Positions 15,235 through 25,044 of a stretch of 34,664 bases of DNA are shown in pieces; position 1 is the first letter of the stretch, and the number at the start of each line of letters is the position of its first letter. Made by a program: the position numbers and the translations under genes. Source of the stretch: Tsuneonella suprasediminis (GTDB taxonomy: Bacteria > Pseudomonadota > Alphaproteobacteria > Sphingomonadales > Sphingomonadaceae); contig NZ_RAHJ01000022.1 in the NCBI RefSeq assembly GCF_003605755.1, forward strand, positions 256,648 through 291,311. The letters run 5' to 3'. Under the pieces are notes generated by a model. It was not told the origin of the DNA and ran no database searches. It worked only from the letters and a program-made list of their open reading frames with translations.

Positions 15235-15804
15235 ATGGTCAAGCTGAACAAGATTTACACCCGCACGGGTGACGATGGCACTACGGGTCTGGTCGATGGT
15301 TCGCGAGTCGCCAAATCGGCTCCGCGTATGGAGGCCATCGGCACAGTGGACGAAGCCAATTCGGTGCTCGGCCTGCTGGCAACCGATCTGGCGCAAAGCC
15401 ATCACGGCGCGGCCATTGCCCGTATCCAGAATGACTTGTTCGATCTGGGCGCCGATCTGGCGACGCCGGGGGACGATTTCACCCCGTCCGAAATGGTGCT
15501 GCGTATCGTGCCTGCCCAAATCGAATGGCTGGAACGGGAAATCGACGCGGCGGGCGAACAACTCGAACCGCTGACCAGTTTCGTGCTGCCCGGCGGCAGC
15601 GAGGCATCGGCGCGTGCGCATCTGGCGCGTGCAGTCGTGCGGCGGGCCGAACGGACGATGGTGACGCTGGCCGCGGCTGAGCGGGTCAATCCGGCGGCGA
15701 TGGCCTATATCAACCGCCTGTCGGACTATCTCTTCCAGCTTGCCCGGCTGCTCAACGATTGCGGGCGTGCGGATGTGAAATGGGTGCCCGGCGGCAGCCG
15801 CTGA
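15235..15804 (+). CDS. Cob(I)alamin adenosyltransferase, PduO type
   Basis: Transfers the adenosyl group of ATP to cob(I)alamin to make coenzyme B12. The 189 residues match the PduO family. Seen: the N-terminal ATP-binding TRTGDDGTTGLVDGSRV, IGTVDEANSVLGLL, and the C-terminal signature RRAERTMVTL..NPAAMAYINRLSDYLFQLAR. No cobalamin riboswitch was recognised upstream. The next plus-strand gene starts 83 bp downstream. Confidence 0.93.
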   Translation: MVKLNKIYTRTGDDGTTGLVDGSRVAKSAPRMEAIGTVDEANSVLGLLATDLAQSHHGAAIARIQNDLFDLGADLATPGDDFTPSEMVLRIVPAQIEWLEREIDAAGEQLEPLTSFVLPGGSEASARAHLARAVVRRAERTMVTLAAAERVNPAAMAYINRLSDYLFQLARLLNDCGRADVKWVPGGSR

Positions 15805-15887
15805 CGCAGGCTACCAACCCTCTGGCCAAAGCCATCCTTGCCCGCTAACCCGCCTGTATTGTTGCAGGTGCGAAGGAATTGGCAGGC

Positions 15888-16760
15888 ATGACCACTACGA
15901 TCGGAATAATCGGCGCAGGGCAGATGGGCGCGGGGATCGCGCAAACTGTCGCGCAGAATGGCATGAAAGTGCTGCTGTCCGATATAGATCTCGCTGCTGC
16001 GGAAAAGGGCAGGGGGCGGATCGAGAAAGCGCTGGCCAGACTGGTCGGGCGTGAGAAAATCGCCGCCGCCGATGCAGAGGCGGCGCTTGCCCGGATCGAG
16101 CCGGTTGCCGACCTTTCACCGATGGCCGACGCCACGTTCATTATCGAAGCCGCGACCGAGCGCGCGGAAATCAAGCAGGGTATTTTCGAAGCCGCTGGCA
16201 AAGTGCTGGGCGCCGATGCGATCATGGCCAGCAACACCAGCTCGATCCCGATCACGCGCATGGCCAACTGGTCGCCCGATCCGGCGCGCTTTATCGGGCT
16301 GCATTTCTTTAACCCGGTGCCGGTGATGGGCCTGATCGAAGTGATCCCCGGCCTTGCCACGTCTGCCGACACACTGGCCCGGACCCGCGCATTCGGCACC
16401 GGTCTCGGCAAGGAAGTGGTGGAAGTGCAGGATGCGCCGGGCTTCGTCGTCAACCGCATTCTGGTGCCGATGCTGAACGAAGCGGTATTTGTGCTGGGCG
16501 AAGGGACTGCCAGCATCGAAGACATCGACAAGGGCTGCCGTCTCGGCCTGAACCACCCGATGGGGCCGCTGGAACTGGCCGATTTCGTCGGGCTGGATAC
16601 CTGCCTCGAAATCGTGAAAGTGCTTCACGAAACGACCGGCGATAGCAAGTACCGCCCCGCGCCACTGCTGGTGAAATATGTCGAAGCCGGATGGCTCGGC
16701 CGCAAGACGGGCAAGGGCTTCTACGATTACAGCGGAGATACACCGGTCCCTACCCGCTGA
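15888..16760 (+). CDS. 3-hydroxyacyl-CoA (3-hydroxybutyryl-CoA) dehydrogenase
   Basis: An NAD(P)-dependent oxidation/reduction enzyme of short 3-hydroxyacyl-CoA. The 290 residues are the usual length for the stand-alone form. Seen: Rossmann [14 protein letters not shown], the acidic strand-2 end [17 protein letters not shown], the catalytic His in [13 protein letters not shown], the Glu in LIEVIPG, and C-terminal [13 protein letters not shown] and [11 protein letters not shown]. The ATG at 15888 has a GAAGGA site; a TTG nine bases earlier is less likely. Butyrate metabolism or polyhydroxybutyrate turnover would fit; the preferred chain length is not readable. Confidence 0.92.
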   Translation: MTTTIGIIGAGQMGAGIAQTVAQNGMKVLLSDIDLAAAEKGRGRIEKALARLVGREKIAAADAEAALARIEPVADLSPMADATFIIEAATERAEIKQGIFEAAGKVLGADAIMASNTSSIPITRMANWSPDPARFIGLHFFNPVPVMGLIEVIPGLATSADTLARTRAFGTGLGKEVVEVQDAPGFVVNRILVPMLNEAVFVLGEGTASIEDIDKGCRLGLNHPMGPLELADFVGLDTCLEIVKVLHETTGDSKYRPAPLLVKYVEAGWLGRKTGKGFYDYSGDTPVPTR

Positions 16761-16820
16761 ACGCGGGCAAAGCGGAACGGGCGCAGGGCAGGATCGTTGA
16801 TCGGGCAAAGGAGATTATCC

Positions 16821-17138
16821 ATGTCCGATAACAACGACACAACCGCACCCGAGCTGCACAACAGCGAGCAGGACAACGAATCCAGCCAGGCGCAAACGAT
16901 TGCCGAACAGGCGCAGCACCAGACGCAGCATAGCCCGACCGAAAGCGTGAAGGGGCCGAACGACAGCGACCTGATGGGCGATTCGACGCAGGACGTGATC
17001 GATCACATGCGCGATATGGAAAGTTCGGGCCGGATCGACATGGACGCCTATCGCGGCGAGCCGAATATGGACGATGACGAGGGCAAATACAGCGAAAGCA
17101 ACAAGCTCGATCGCGATCTGCCTTCGGATGGCGAATAA
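16821..17138 (+). CDS. Unknown small acidic, low-complexity protein
   Basis: 105 residues, very rich in Asp, Glu, Asn, Gln and Ser, with almost no hydrophobic residues and no Cys. It is predicted intrinsically disordered. It opens MSDNNDTTAPELHNSEQ and ends KYSESNKLDRDLPSDGE. There is one short amphipathic segment, DVIDHMRDMESSGRIDMDAY. The strong AAGGAGA site before the ATG supports it as a real gene. No family was recognised; desiccation/stress hydrophilins have similar composition, so that is the best guess. It is followed by a convincing terminator hairpin. Confidence 0.7.
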   Translation: MSDNNDTTAPELHNSEQDNESSQAQTIAEQAQHQTQHSPTESVKGPNDSDLMGDSTQDVIDHMRDMESSGRIDMDAYRGEPNMDDDEGKYSESNKLDRDLPSDGE

Positions 17139-17147
17139 GCGTTTCGT

Positions 17148-17187
17148 GCCCCGGTTGCGCCCGATGGTTCAGCCGGGGCCGATTTTT
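17148..17187 (+). terminator. Intrinsic terminator after the acidic small protein
   Basis: Arms gccccgg (17148-17154) and ccggggc (17173-17179) form a GC stem, extended by an inner TG/CA pair. The run of five T follows at 17183-17187. The hairpin lies 10 bp after the stop codon and overlaps the last codons of the convergent DUF202 gene. Confidence 0.6.
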
Positions 17188-17600
17188 CCATCGTTGAGAA
17201 GCCATAGTCCCGCGACGAGCACTGCCGATCCGAGCACGACTGCATAAGCGAGCAGTCGAAAGTTTGGTGGCGAGGCCGATTCCAGCGTATGCGGGTGGAG
17301 CCGCTCCAGTGTGCGACAGGCGCGCTTTTGCGCGGTCAGTGCAAGTGCAGCACCTGATACGATAAACAATGTCGCAATCGCGCGCGCCAGCCACGGCGGA
17401 TCGAATGCCCCGAATACCGCTCTGAACGCCAGTCCGATGCCGATGGCTGCGAAAGCCGTGCGTATCCACCCTGCAAAGGTGCGCTCCATCGCCATGATAT
17501 TACGATCTTCGGCCAGCTCCGTCCGCTCCTCAGCAAGGGCGGTGCTGCTCGTTTCCTCACTCTGCGGAGCGGGTTTCGTATTGGGGGATGGGGACTCCAT
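17169..17600 (-). CDS. DUF202 (YidH) family membrane protein
   Basis: About 143 residues. DUF202 signature: LAEDRNIMAMERTFAGWIRTAFA (AxxRxxxAxxRTxxAWxRT), then three hydrophobic spans (about residues 42-65, 72-92 and 118-137). Inner-membrane location is expected and the function is unknown. Its ATG (17600; a second in-frame one at 17606) lies inside the end of the preceding minus-strand ORF, a 44-50 bp overlap. That suggests translational coupling in a mutS - unknown - DUF202 operon. Confidence 0.82.
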   Translation of the reverse strand: MESPSPNTKPAPQSEETSSTALAEERTELAEDRNIMAMERTFAGWIRTAFAAIGIGLAFRAVFGAFDPPWLARAIATLFIVSGAALALTAQKRACRTLERLHPHTLESASPPNFRLLAYAVVLGSAVLVAGLWLLNDGKIGPG

Positions 17601-17925
17601 CAGCATCTACATTAGACGAATCGAGATCGGGCGCCAATCCCGTGTCGCCATCGGTGGACATCGTCGGTGCAGGGTCCATTCCCGCGGCATTGTCGATCGG
17701 GCGCCCATCGGCCGGTATTGGCAGGCCGGACTCCCCCGTCATCGCACGAGGGGGTGCATCGCGGCGCTCCGATCCAACGACCAGATTGCGTGCTGTGTCT
17801 GCGGCTTTGACATATTCGGCGGCGTTTTCGCGCGGACCCCCGTCGCCCACGATTGCAGCGCAAGCAATCGCAACTACAATCACGACGAGAAACGTCGTCC
17901 TGCTATTCCGAAACAATCCCTGCAT
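17557..17925 (-). CDS. Unknown small protein with one N-terminal membrane anchor
   Basis: 122 residues. Residues 1-8 are polar and basic, residues 9-27 (FLVVIVVAIACAAIV) form one hydrophobic anchor or signal, and the rest is a polar, proline/aspartate-rich tail with no family resemblance. The gene starts 27 bp after mutS ends and overlaps DUF202. Being in a well-packed operon supports it; no recognised domain does, so it could be a spurious frame. An exported or periplasmic disordered protein is the likeliest reading. Confidence 0.5.
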   Translation of the reverse strand: MQGLFRNSRTTFLVVIVVAIACAAIVGDGGPRENAAEYVKAADTARNLVVGSERRDAPPRAMTGESGLPIPADGRPIDNAAGMDPAPTMSTDGDTGLAPDLDSSNVDADGVPIPQYETRSAE

Positions 17926-17952
17926 GGTGCCGTGCGTATAACGGGCGAAGAG

Positions 17953-20598
17953 TTAAAGTTCGCTTTCACCCGCATCGCGTTTCAGATCGTACAGCAAGTC
18001 GAGTGCTTCGCGCGGCGAAAGAGTATCGATATCCAGCGAACGTAGCCGTTCGCGCAAGTGATCGCATTCCTCCTCCGCCTCCGCCGCAGCAGCGGCGAAC
18101 AGGGGCAGTTCGCCAAGCCCGGCGGCCAGTCCCCCGGTTTGCGCGCGCCCCTTTTCCAACCGGTCGAGCACCGATTTGGCGCGTTTGACGACCATCGGCG
18201 GCACACCCGCGAGCCGTGCGACAGCAAGGCCGTAGCTGCGATCTGCCGCACCTTCCGCCAGTTCGTGCAGCAGGACCAGATCGCCTTTCCATTCGCGCGC
18301 ACGGACATGATGCAGACTCAGCGCATCGCAGGTTTCCGCCAGACGACCCAGTTCGTGGTAATGGGTCGCAAACAGGCAGCGGCAACGATTGGTTTCGTGC
18401 ACCGCCTCCACCACCGCCCATGCCAGCGCCAGCCCGTCGTAAGTCGATGTGCCGCGCCCCACTTCATCGAGAATCACGAAGCTGCGCTCGCTCGCCTGTG
18501 CCAGAATCGCGGCGGTCTCGACCATTTCGACCATGAATGTCGAGCGGCCCCGTGCGAGATTGTCGCTCGCCCCCACGCGGCTGAACAGCCGGTCGCAAAT
18601 GCCCACGGTGGCCGCCGATGCCGGGACGAAGGCCCCTGCCTGTGCCAGCAGCACGATCAGCGCGTTTTGCCGCAAGAAGGTCGATTTACCGCCCATGTTG
18701 GGGCCGCCGATCAGCCACAGGCGATCATCCGGCGTCAGTGTGCAATCGTTGGCGACGAAGCGTTCGCCGCTGGATGCCAGCGCCGCTTCGACTACCGGGT
18801 GCCGCCCGCCTTCGATCCGCAGCACGGTATCGTCCACGATAGCGGGCCGGGCCCAGTCCCCTTCGGCGGCGCGTTCGGCATGGCTGGCGGATACGTCGAT
18901 CCGGGCCAATGCATCGGCTGTGGCGGCAATCGTTTCGCGGTTGGCTGCGACACGTTCCACAAGATCTTCGAAATGCGCTTCCTCTGCGGCAAGGGCATGA
19001 CCGCCTGCCTCTGCAATTCGCGTCGCCTCTTCGTGCAGGCTGAGCGAATTGAAGCGGACCGCGCCCGCCATTGTCTGCCGGTGGGTAAAACCGCTGTCCT
19101 GCGCCATCAGCGCATCGGCATGGCGGGCAGGCACTTCGATGAAATAGCCGAGCACGCCGTTATGCTTGATCTTGAGCGCGGAAATCCCCGTCTCGTCGCG
19201 ATATTTCGCCTCCAGCGCGGCGATCGCGCGGCGGGCGTTGCCGGAAATCTGCCGCAGTTCGTCGAGCGCGGCATCGTATCCCGCAGCGATATAGCCGCCG
19301 CTCTGTCGCTCTGTCGGCGGCGCGGGGACCAGCGCACGCTGCATCAGGTCCACCAATGCGCCGTGCCCTGCCAGATCCGGCAGCAGAGCATCGAGCAGAG
19401 CGGGCCGGTCGGGCAGGGCGGCCAGATGTTCGCGGATTGTCCGCGCTTCGGCCAGCCCGTCGCGCACTTGCCCCAGATCGCGCGGGCTGCCGCGCCCGGC
19501 GACGATCCGACCCAAGGCACGCCCGATATCGGGCAGACTGCGGAGCGCGGCGCGCAAATCGTTACGCAACAGGGGATCGCGGTGCAGCCAGCCCACCAGC
19601 GCCAGTCGGGCTTCGATCTGCGTCACATCGGTCAGCGGTGCCGCAAGGTCGGCAGCCAGCTGCCGCGCCCCTGCGCCTGTCGAACAGCGGTCGATCGCGG
19701 CGACCAGCGAACCGGCGCGACTGCCTTGCTGCGACACAAGGATTTCGAGGCTGGCGCGGGTCGCTTCATCCATTGCCAGCATGACGCCGCCCGCCCGCGC
19801 AACCGGTGGCAGCAGCAGCGGCAGCGTGCCGCGCCCGACATGGTCGAGATAGGCCACCAGTCCACCGGCGGCGGCCAGCATCGGCCGGGTGAAATCGCCC
19901 AACCCGTCGAGTGTGGCGACACCGTGGATTTTGCACAGGCGCGCCTGCCCTTCATCGCTGGTGAAATCGTGGCGCGGGCGGGGGATCGCGCCGTCGGGTG
20001 CGTCCCCCCATTCTTCCGGCGCGACCAGTTCGCTCGGGCCGATCCGGGCGAGCGTCGCGCTCAATGCGTCGGGGGCGCATTCTTCCAGCTCCATCCGCCC
20101 GGTCGAGATATCGATGCTGGCCACCCCGCACATGCCGCGCACTTCGCATACAGCAGCAAGGATATTCGCCCGCCGGGGTTCGAGCAGAGCCTCTTCCGTG
20201 AGCGTGCCGGCTGTCACGAAGCGGACGATATCGCGCGCGACCAACGCTTTCGACACCGGTGTGCCTTCACGCTTCGCGCGCACTTTCGCTTCTTCCGGGG
20301 TTTCGACCTGTTCAGCGATGGCGACGCGATGCCCGGCTTTAATCAGGCGGGCGAGATAGCTTTCCGCCGAATGCACGGGCACCCCGCACATCGGGATCGG
20401 TTCGTCGCCATGAACCCCGCGACTGGTCAGCGCGATGTCCAGTGTCTGCGCCGCCGCTTTCGCATCGTCGAAGAACAGTTCGAAAAAATCGCCCATGCGA
20501 TAGAACAACAGGCAATCGTCTGCCTGCGCCTTCAGCGCGAGGTATTGTTCCATCATCGGGGTGGGTTTGGCAGCCATCGCATCGGGGTTAGCGGCCAT
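17953..20598 (-). CDS. mutS: DNA mismatch repair protein MutS
   Basis: An 881-residue mismatch-recognition ATPase. Seen: mismatch wedge GDFFELF (Phe38-x-Glu40), [13 protein letters not shown], the connector and lever domains, then Walker [10 protein letters not shown] with Lys638, Walker [12 protein letters not shown] with Asp711-Glu712 and FATHYHEL. The C-terminal tail KRDAGESEL is complete. All catalytic elements are intact, so repair should be functional. It is divergent from maeB (98 bp between starts) and followed on its own strand by two small genes. The long reading frames antisense to it are codon-bias shadows. Confidence 0.97.
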   Translation of the reverse strand: MAANPDAMAAKPTPMMEQYLALKAQADDCLLFYRMGDFFELFFDDAKAAAQTLDIALTSRGVHGDEPIPMCGVPVHSAESYLARLIKAGHRVAIAEQVETPEEAKVRAKREGTPVSKALVARDIVRFVTAGTLTEEALLEPRRANILAAVCEVRGMCGVASIDISTGRMELEECAPDALSATLARIGPSELVAPEEWGDAPDGAIPRPRHDFTSDEGQARLCKIHGVATLDGLGDFTRPMLAAAGGLVAYLDHVGRGTLPLLLPPVARAGGVMLAMDEATRASLEILVSQQGSRAGSLVAAIDRCSTGAGARQLAADLAAPLTDVTQIEARLALVGWLHRDPLLRNDLRAALRSLPDIGRALGRIVAGRGSPRDLGQVRDGLAEARTIREHLAALPDRPALLDALLPDLAGHGALVDLMQRALVPAPPTERQSGGYIAAGYDAALDELRQISGNARRAIAALEAKYRDETGISALKIKHNGVLGYFIEVPARHADALMAQDSGFTHRQTMAGAVRFNSLSLHEEATRIAEAGGHALAAEEAHFEDLVERVAANRETIAATADALARIDVSASHAERAAEGDWARPAIVDDTVLRIEGGRHPVVEAALASSGERFVANDCTLTPDDRLWLIGGPNMGGKSTFLRQNALIVLLAQAGAFVPASAATVGICDRLFSRVGASDNLARGRSTFMVEMVETAAILAQASERSFVILDEVGRGTSTYDGLALAWAVVEAVHETNRCRCLFATHYHELGRLAETCDALSLHHVRAREWKGDLVLLHELAEGAADRSYGLAVARLAGVPPMVVKRAKSVLDRLEKGRAQTGGLAAGLGELPLFAAAAAEAEEECDHLRERLRSLDIDTLSPREALDLLYDLKRDAGESEL

Positions 20599-20696
20599 CC
20601 GCGCGATTCGGAACGCCGCAGGGTGCCGCTTTCCCCTGTTGCATCTGCTTATGTTGGGTTAGGGGGTCCGCGCACCCCATAAGAAAGGTTCCCCCC

Positions 20697-22958
20697 GTGG
20701 CCGACGATAAGCCCATTGCATTCACCACCCGCGAAGCTTTGTTTTACCACGAAACGGTGCGGCCGGGTAAGATCGAGATCATCGCATCGAAGCCGATGAC
20801 GACACAGCGCGATCTTAGCCTGGCATATTCGCCCGGTGTGGCTGCGCCGGTTCAGGCGATTGCCGGCGATCCTTCGCTGGCGGCGCGTTATACCGCGCGT
20901 TCCAATCTCGTAGCGGTGATTTCCAACGGCACTGCGATCCTTGGCATGGGCAATCTCGGCGCGCTGGCCGCCAAGCCGGTGATGGAAGGCAAGTCGGTTT
21001 TGTTCAAACGGTTTGCCGATGTCGATTCAATCGATATCGAGCTGGATACCGAAGATCCCGAAGCGTTCATCAACGCAGTGGCCTTGATGGAACCCACCTT
21101 TGGCGGAATCAATCTGGAAGATATCGCTGCGCCCGAATGCTTTGTGATTGAACAGGCACTGCGCGAACGGATGAACATTCCCGTGATGCACGACGATCAG
21201 CACGGCACCGCGATTATCGCTGCCGCCGGGCTGATCAATGCGCTTCACCTGACCGGGCGCGACCTCAAGGATGTGCGAATGGTGGTCAATGGTGCGGGCG
21301 CCTCCGCGCTGGCATGTACTGCACTGATCAAGGCATTGGGAGTGCCACACGATCAGGTGATCGTGTGCGACCGGTCCGGCCCGATCTATCCGGGCCGCGC
21401 CGATGTGGACCAGTGGAAGAGCGCGCATGCGGTGCCCACCGAAGCGCGCACATTGGAAGAGGCGTTGAAGGGCGCCGACGTGTTCCTGGGCCTGTCGGCC
21501 GCCGGTGCGCTGAAGCCCGAATGGGTCAGGGATATGGCCCCGCAGCCGATCATTTTCGCAATGGCCAACCCCGACCCGGAAATCCTGCCCGAAGATGCCA
21601 AGGCGGTGCGCCCCGATGCGATCATCGCCACTGGCCGCAGCGATTATCCCAATCAGGTCAACAACGTGCTGGGTTTTCCGTTCATCTTCCGCGGTGCGCT
21701 GGATGTTCAGGCAACAGCGATCAACGAAGAGATGAAGATCGCCGCTGCGAAAGCTATCGCAGCGCTTGCACGGGAGCGTGTGCCCGATGAAGTGGCGGCG
21801 GCCTATGGCGTGAACCACAAGTTCGGCACCGATTACATCATCCCCGCCCCGTTCGATCCGCGCCTGATGGAAGTCGTTTCCAGCGCAGTGGCTAAAGCGG
21901 CGATGGATTCGGGCGTGGCCAAGGCTCCGATCGACGATTTCGATGCCTATCGCCTCAGCCTCAAGGCGCGGCTCAATCCGACGACGTCGGTGCTGACGCG
22001 GGTGTACGAAGATGCCAAGGCCAATCCCAAGCGGGTGGTCTTTGCAGAGGCGGAAGAGGATGTCGTGCTGCGCGCGGCGATCCAGTTCCGCGATTTCGGC
22101 TATGGCACCCCGGTGCTGGTCGGGCGGACCAAGGCTGTGGCGGACAAGCTGCATATGCTGGGCGTGTCCGATCCGGGCAGCTTCGAAATCCAGAACTCGG
22201 CCGATAGCGAGCTGGTGCCGCAGATGGTCGATTACCTCTACGAACGGCTCAAACGGCGCGGGCGGACCGAACGCGACGTGCGCCGCATGGTCAATCAGGA
22301 ACGCAATATCTTCGCTGCGCTGCTGGTGGCGCTGGGCCACGGCGATGCGATGATTTCGGGGATGACGCGCACCTTCGCACAGACCATGCGCGAAGTCAGC
22401 CTGGTGCTCGATCCCAAACCCGATGCGAAGGCATTCGGCATCCATCTGATGATCGGCAAGAACTATACTGTGTTCCTGGCCGATACGACGATCAACGAAC
22501 GCCCCAGCTCGGAAGATCTGGCGCATATCGCGAAAGAAACCGCCGCGGTCGCCCGTCGTCTGGGTCACGAACCGCGTGTCGCGTTCCTGTCGTATTCCAC
22601 ATTTGGCAACCCGGAAGGGCGCTGGCTGGAAAACATCCGCAACGCAGTGCACATTCTGGACGAAGAAGGCGTCGACTTCGAATACGAAGGCGAAATGGCG
22701 CCCGATGCCGCGCTCAATCCCAAAGTGATGGAGCTGTATCCGTTCAGTCGTCTGTCGGCGCCGGCCAACGTGCTGGTGATGCCGGGCCTGCAATCGGCCA
22801 ACCTGTCGGCCAAGCTGCTACGCGAACTGGCCGGGGCGAGCACGATCGGCCCGATGATGGTGGGCATGAACAAGCCTGTCCAGATCGCGCCGATGACCGC
22901 TATCGCGCCCGATATCCTGACGCTGGCCGTGCTGGCCGCCGCCGGGGTGGTTGGCTGA
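20697..22958 (+). CDS. maeB: NADP-dependent malic enzyme with C-terminal phosphotransacetylase-like domain
   Basis: Oxidative decarboxylation of malate to pyruvate. The 753 residues fit the MaeB multidomain class. Seen: YSPGVAAP near the N-terminus, the metal site VMHDDQHGTAII, nucleotide-binding VVNGAGASALACTALIKA, and a phosphate-acetyltransferase-like half (about residues 430-750, including NTSSLFA-type helices and VMPGLQSANLSAKLL). In MaeB proteins that half binds acetyl-CoA as a regulatory site but lacks transacetylase activity. The start is GTG, preceded by AAAGG. A tight hairpin directly follows the stop codon. Confidence 0.95.
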   Translation: MADDKPIAFTTREALFYHETVRPGKIEIIASKPMTTQRDLSLAYSPGVAAPVQAIAGDPSLAARYTARSNLVAVISNGTAILGMGNLGALAAKPVMEGKSVLFKRFADVDSIDIELDTEDPEAFINAVALMEPTFGGINLEDIAAPECFVIEQALRERMNIPVMHDDQHGTAIIAAAGLINALHLTGRDLKDVRMVVNGAGASALACTALIKALGVPHDQVIVCDRSGPIYPGRADVDQWKSAHAVPTEARTLEEALKGADVFLGLSAAGALKPEWVRDMAPQPIIFAMANPDPEILPEDAKAVRPDAIIATGRSDYPNQVNNVLGFPFIFRGALDVQATAINEEMKIAAAKAIAALARERVPDEVAAAYGVNHKFGTDYIIPAPFDPRLMEVVSSAVAKAAMDSGVAKAPIDDFDAYRLSLKARLNPTTSVLTRVYEDAKANPKRVVFAEAEEDVVLRAAIQFRDFGYGTPVLVGRTKAVADKLHMLGVSDPGSFEIQNSADSELVPQMVDYLYERLKRRGRTERDVRRMVNQERNIFAALLVALGHGDAMISGMTRTFAQTMREVSLVLDPKPDAKAFGIHLMIGKNYTVFLADTTINERPSSEDLAHIAKETAAVARRLGHEPRVAFLSYSTFGNPEGRWLENIRNAVHILDEEGVDFEYEGEMAPDAALNPKVMELYPFSRLSAPANVLVMPGLQSANLSAKLLRELAGASTIGPMMVGMNKPVQIAPMTAIAPDILTLAVLAAAGVVG

Positions 22959-22963
22959 TTTTG

Positions 22964-22985
22964 GCTATCTGCCGGATAAGATAGC
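22964..22985. terminator. Hairpin just after the maeB stop
   Basis: Perfect 7-bp arms gctatct (22964-22970) and agatagc (22979-22985) enclose an 8-nt loop, five bases after the maeB stop. No T-run follows, so it is only a candidate. A second potential stem (gggcctg 22999-23005 with caggccc 23025-23031) follows at once, before the convergent aldehyde dehydrogenase end. Confidence 0.45.
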
Positions 22986-23048
22986 TGTTGATGATGCCGG
23001 GCCTGTTGGTGGTTTAACCCTCCGCAGGCCCGCAACCGCACTCACCGG

Positions 23049-24416
23049 CTATCCCGGCAACATCACCGTTTTCAGGTTCATGAATTCGTGCACCCCGTGG
23101 CGCGACAATTCGCGTCCGTGGCCGGATCGCTTGATCCCGCCGAACGGAGCCTGTGGCGCACTGGCGAGCATCTGGTTGATCGCGGTCATCCCCGCCTCGA
23201 TATCGCGCACGAAGCGGTCCTGTTCCGCCACATCGTCGGTCCATACCGATGACCCCAGCCCGAACGGGATCGCGTTGGCGATACGGATCGCTTCGTCGAT
23301 ATCCCGCGCGCGATAGACTTGTGCGATGGGGCCGAAAATCTCCTCCTGCGCGGTGCTCGAATCGAGCGGGACGCCGGTGAGAATCCCGGCGGAGATATAC
23401 GCCCCCGGCCCATCCGCCGCTTCGCCACCGAATTCCAGCGTGGCGCCTTCGCCGCGGGCGGTGGCGATCTGATCGAGTACGGTATCGCGCTGCGCCATGC
23501 TCGACAGCGGGCCCATGTCGGTCGCGTCGTCGAACGGATCGCCTGCCACCACGCCCCGCATCGCGGCGGAGAACTTGGCCATGAACGCATCGTAGATATC
23601 GCTGTGCACGATCATCCGTTTGCCACAGATGCACGATTGCCCGGTGTTCTGGATACGTGCTGACACTGCCTGTTTCACCGCTTCGTCCAGATCGGCGGAA
23701 GGCATGACGATGAACGGGTCCGATCCGCCCAGTTCGAGCACCACTTTCTTGAGATTGCGCCCCGCCGCTTCGGCCACGGCCTTGCCTGCGCCTTCGCTGC
23801 CGGTCAGCGTTACTGCGATCACGCGCGGATCGTCGATGATCGGTTCGACTGCGGCAGAGCCGATACACAGGTTCTGTAACAGCCCCTCTGGCGCACTAGC
23901 TTCGTGCATCATCTCTTCAATCAGCGCGGCGCATCCCTGCACTATGCTGGCATGTTTGAGCAGGCCGACATTGCCTGCCAGCACAGTGGGCGCGAGGAAC
24001 CGGGCGACCTGCCAATATGGGAAATTCCACGGCATCACCGCCAGCACCGGCCCTTGCGGCAGCCAGTGCCCACGCGCGCGTTTGCCGCCGCCCAGATCCC
24101 ATTCTTCGGGTTCCAGCATGGCGGGGCCGGTCTGCGCCAGATGGCGGAACAGCGTGGCGCATTTGGCCACTTCCGCGCGCGCGGACTTGAGCGTCTTGCC
24201 CATTTCCAGTGTCGCCTGTCGCGCCAGTTTGTCGAGATTGGCGTCGTACGCCTCCGCAAGCCGTTCGAGCAGAGCGGAACGGTCCGCGACGGGCGACGTA
24301 CGCCATTCGGCATAAGCAGCGCTGGCGCGCGCAATCTTCGCGTCGATCTGCCGGGCTGTCAGCTCTTCGTATTCGGCGAGTGTTTCGCCGGTGGCTGGGT
24401 TGCGGGTGGTAATCAT
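23049..24416 (-). CDS. Succinate-semialdehyde dehydrogenase-like aldehyde dehydrogenase
   Basis: A 455-residue NAD(P)-dependent aldehyde dehydrogenase. Seen: MPWNFPYWQ with Asn131, TGSEGAGKAVA cofactor loop, catalytic Glu228 in LELGGSDPF, catalytic Cys262 in NTGQSCICGKR, and the oligomerisation end APFGGIKRSGHGRELS. The short N-terminus and Sad/YneI-like sequence point to succinate-semialdehyde dehydrogenase, but substrate range in this family is loose. The ATG at 24416 was chosen for its GGAG site eight bases upstream and immediate alignment with the family start; a longer frame to 24443 exists. Confidence 0.88.
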   Translation of the reverse strand: MITTRNPATGETLAEYEELTARQIDAKIARASAAYAEWRTSPVADRSALLERLAEAYDANLDKLARQATLEMGKTLKSARAEVAKCATLFRHLAQTGPAMLEPEEWDLGGGKRARGHWLPQGPVLAVMPWNFPYWQVARFLAPTVLAGNVGLLKHASIVQGCAALIEEMMHEASAPEGLLQNLCIGSAAVEPIIDDPRVIAVTLTGSEGAGKAVAEAAGRNLKKVVLELGGSDPFIVMPSADLDEAVKQAVSARIQNTGQSCICGKRMIVHSDIYDAFMAKFSAAMRGVVAGDPFDDATDMGPLSSMAQRDTVLDQIATARGEGATLEFGGEAADGPGAYISAGILTGVPLDSSTAQEEIFGPIAQVYRARDIDEAIRIANAIPFGLGSSVWTDDVAEQDRFVRDIEAGMTAINQMLASAPQAPFGGIKRSGHGRELSRHGVHEFMNLKTVMLPG

Positions 24417-24513
24417 CAGGGGCGCTCCGGTGGTCGCAGGCAATATGCCATCATCCGATCAACCGCGCGGGCACTCCGACGTTCCGGCAATTCCGCCACA
24501 GCGGGCCGATGAA

Positions 24514-25044
24514 TCAGAGCGCCACATCGTCCGCAGAAATCAGGATCACGACCCGGCGGTTTTCCTGACGTCCGTCGGCAGTATCGTTGCTTTCAATCGG
24601 CTGAGACGATCCCTTGCCGACAGCGGTGACATGCCCGGCCGACAATCCGCCTGCAACCAGCGCACCGCGCACAGCTTCCGCGCGGCGCAGCGATAGCTGC
24701 TGGTTGTACTGTTCGGTGCCGATCGAGTCAGTATGGCCATTCACGGTACACCCCGCGATGCCCACTTTCCGTAAAGCGGAAGCCATCTCTTTAAGTCGCT
24801 GCGCCTGCTCCTCTGCCAGATTGCTGTCGTCGAAAGCGAACAGCAGTTTGCCTTGCAAACCCAGCGCCCATTCATCGCCGTTTTGCTGAAAATCGTAAGA
24901 CTTCAGCAACGCCACCTGTTCGGCAGAATAGGGCGAAGAGGGCTGGGGCGGGACCGACTGGCAGGCGGCGACAAGCGGCACGATCAGAGCAAGCAACAGC
25001 CAGCGCAAGCCACGAATGCTAGTGCGAATAGGCATAATCATCAT
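24514..25044 (-). CDS. yfiB: OmpA-family outer-membrane lipoprotein, YfiB-like
   Basis: The 176-residue protein has a lipoprotein signal (WLLLALIVPLVAACQS; Cys27 at the lipobox) and a C-terminal OmpA/Pal peptidoglycan-binding domain (VNGHTDSIGTEQYNQQ, LSLRRAEAV). It is the third gene of a yfiR-yfiN-yfiB-ordered operon, overlapping the cyclase gene by 26 bp. In Pseudomonas, YfiB binds the periplasmic inhibitor YfiR and so relieves YfiN; the same role is inferred from gene order and domain. A generic Pal-like lipoprotein is the alternative. Confidence 0.83.
   Translation of the reverse strand: MMIMPIRTSIRGLRWLLLALIVPLVAACQSVPPQPSSPYSAEQVALLKSYDFQQNGDEWALGLQGKLLFAFDDSNLAEEQAQRLKEMASALRKVGIAGCTVNGHTDSIGTEQYNQQLSLRRAEAVRGALVAGGLSAGHVTAVGKGSSQPIESNDTADGRQENRRVVILISADDVAL

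Noticed and set aside
18058-20682. 874-codon open frame on the plus strand antisense to mutS
   Set aside because: Composition is that of a shadow frame in GC-rich DNA; it contains no domain and the opposite strand encodes full MutS.
21027-22793. 588-codon frame antisense to maeB
   Set aside because: Same reason: a histidine/arginine-rich shadow without any recognisable motif.
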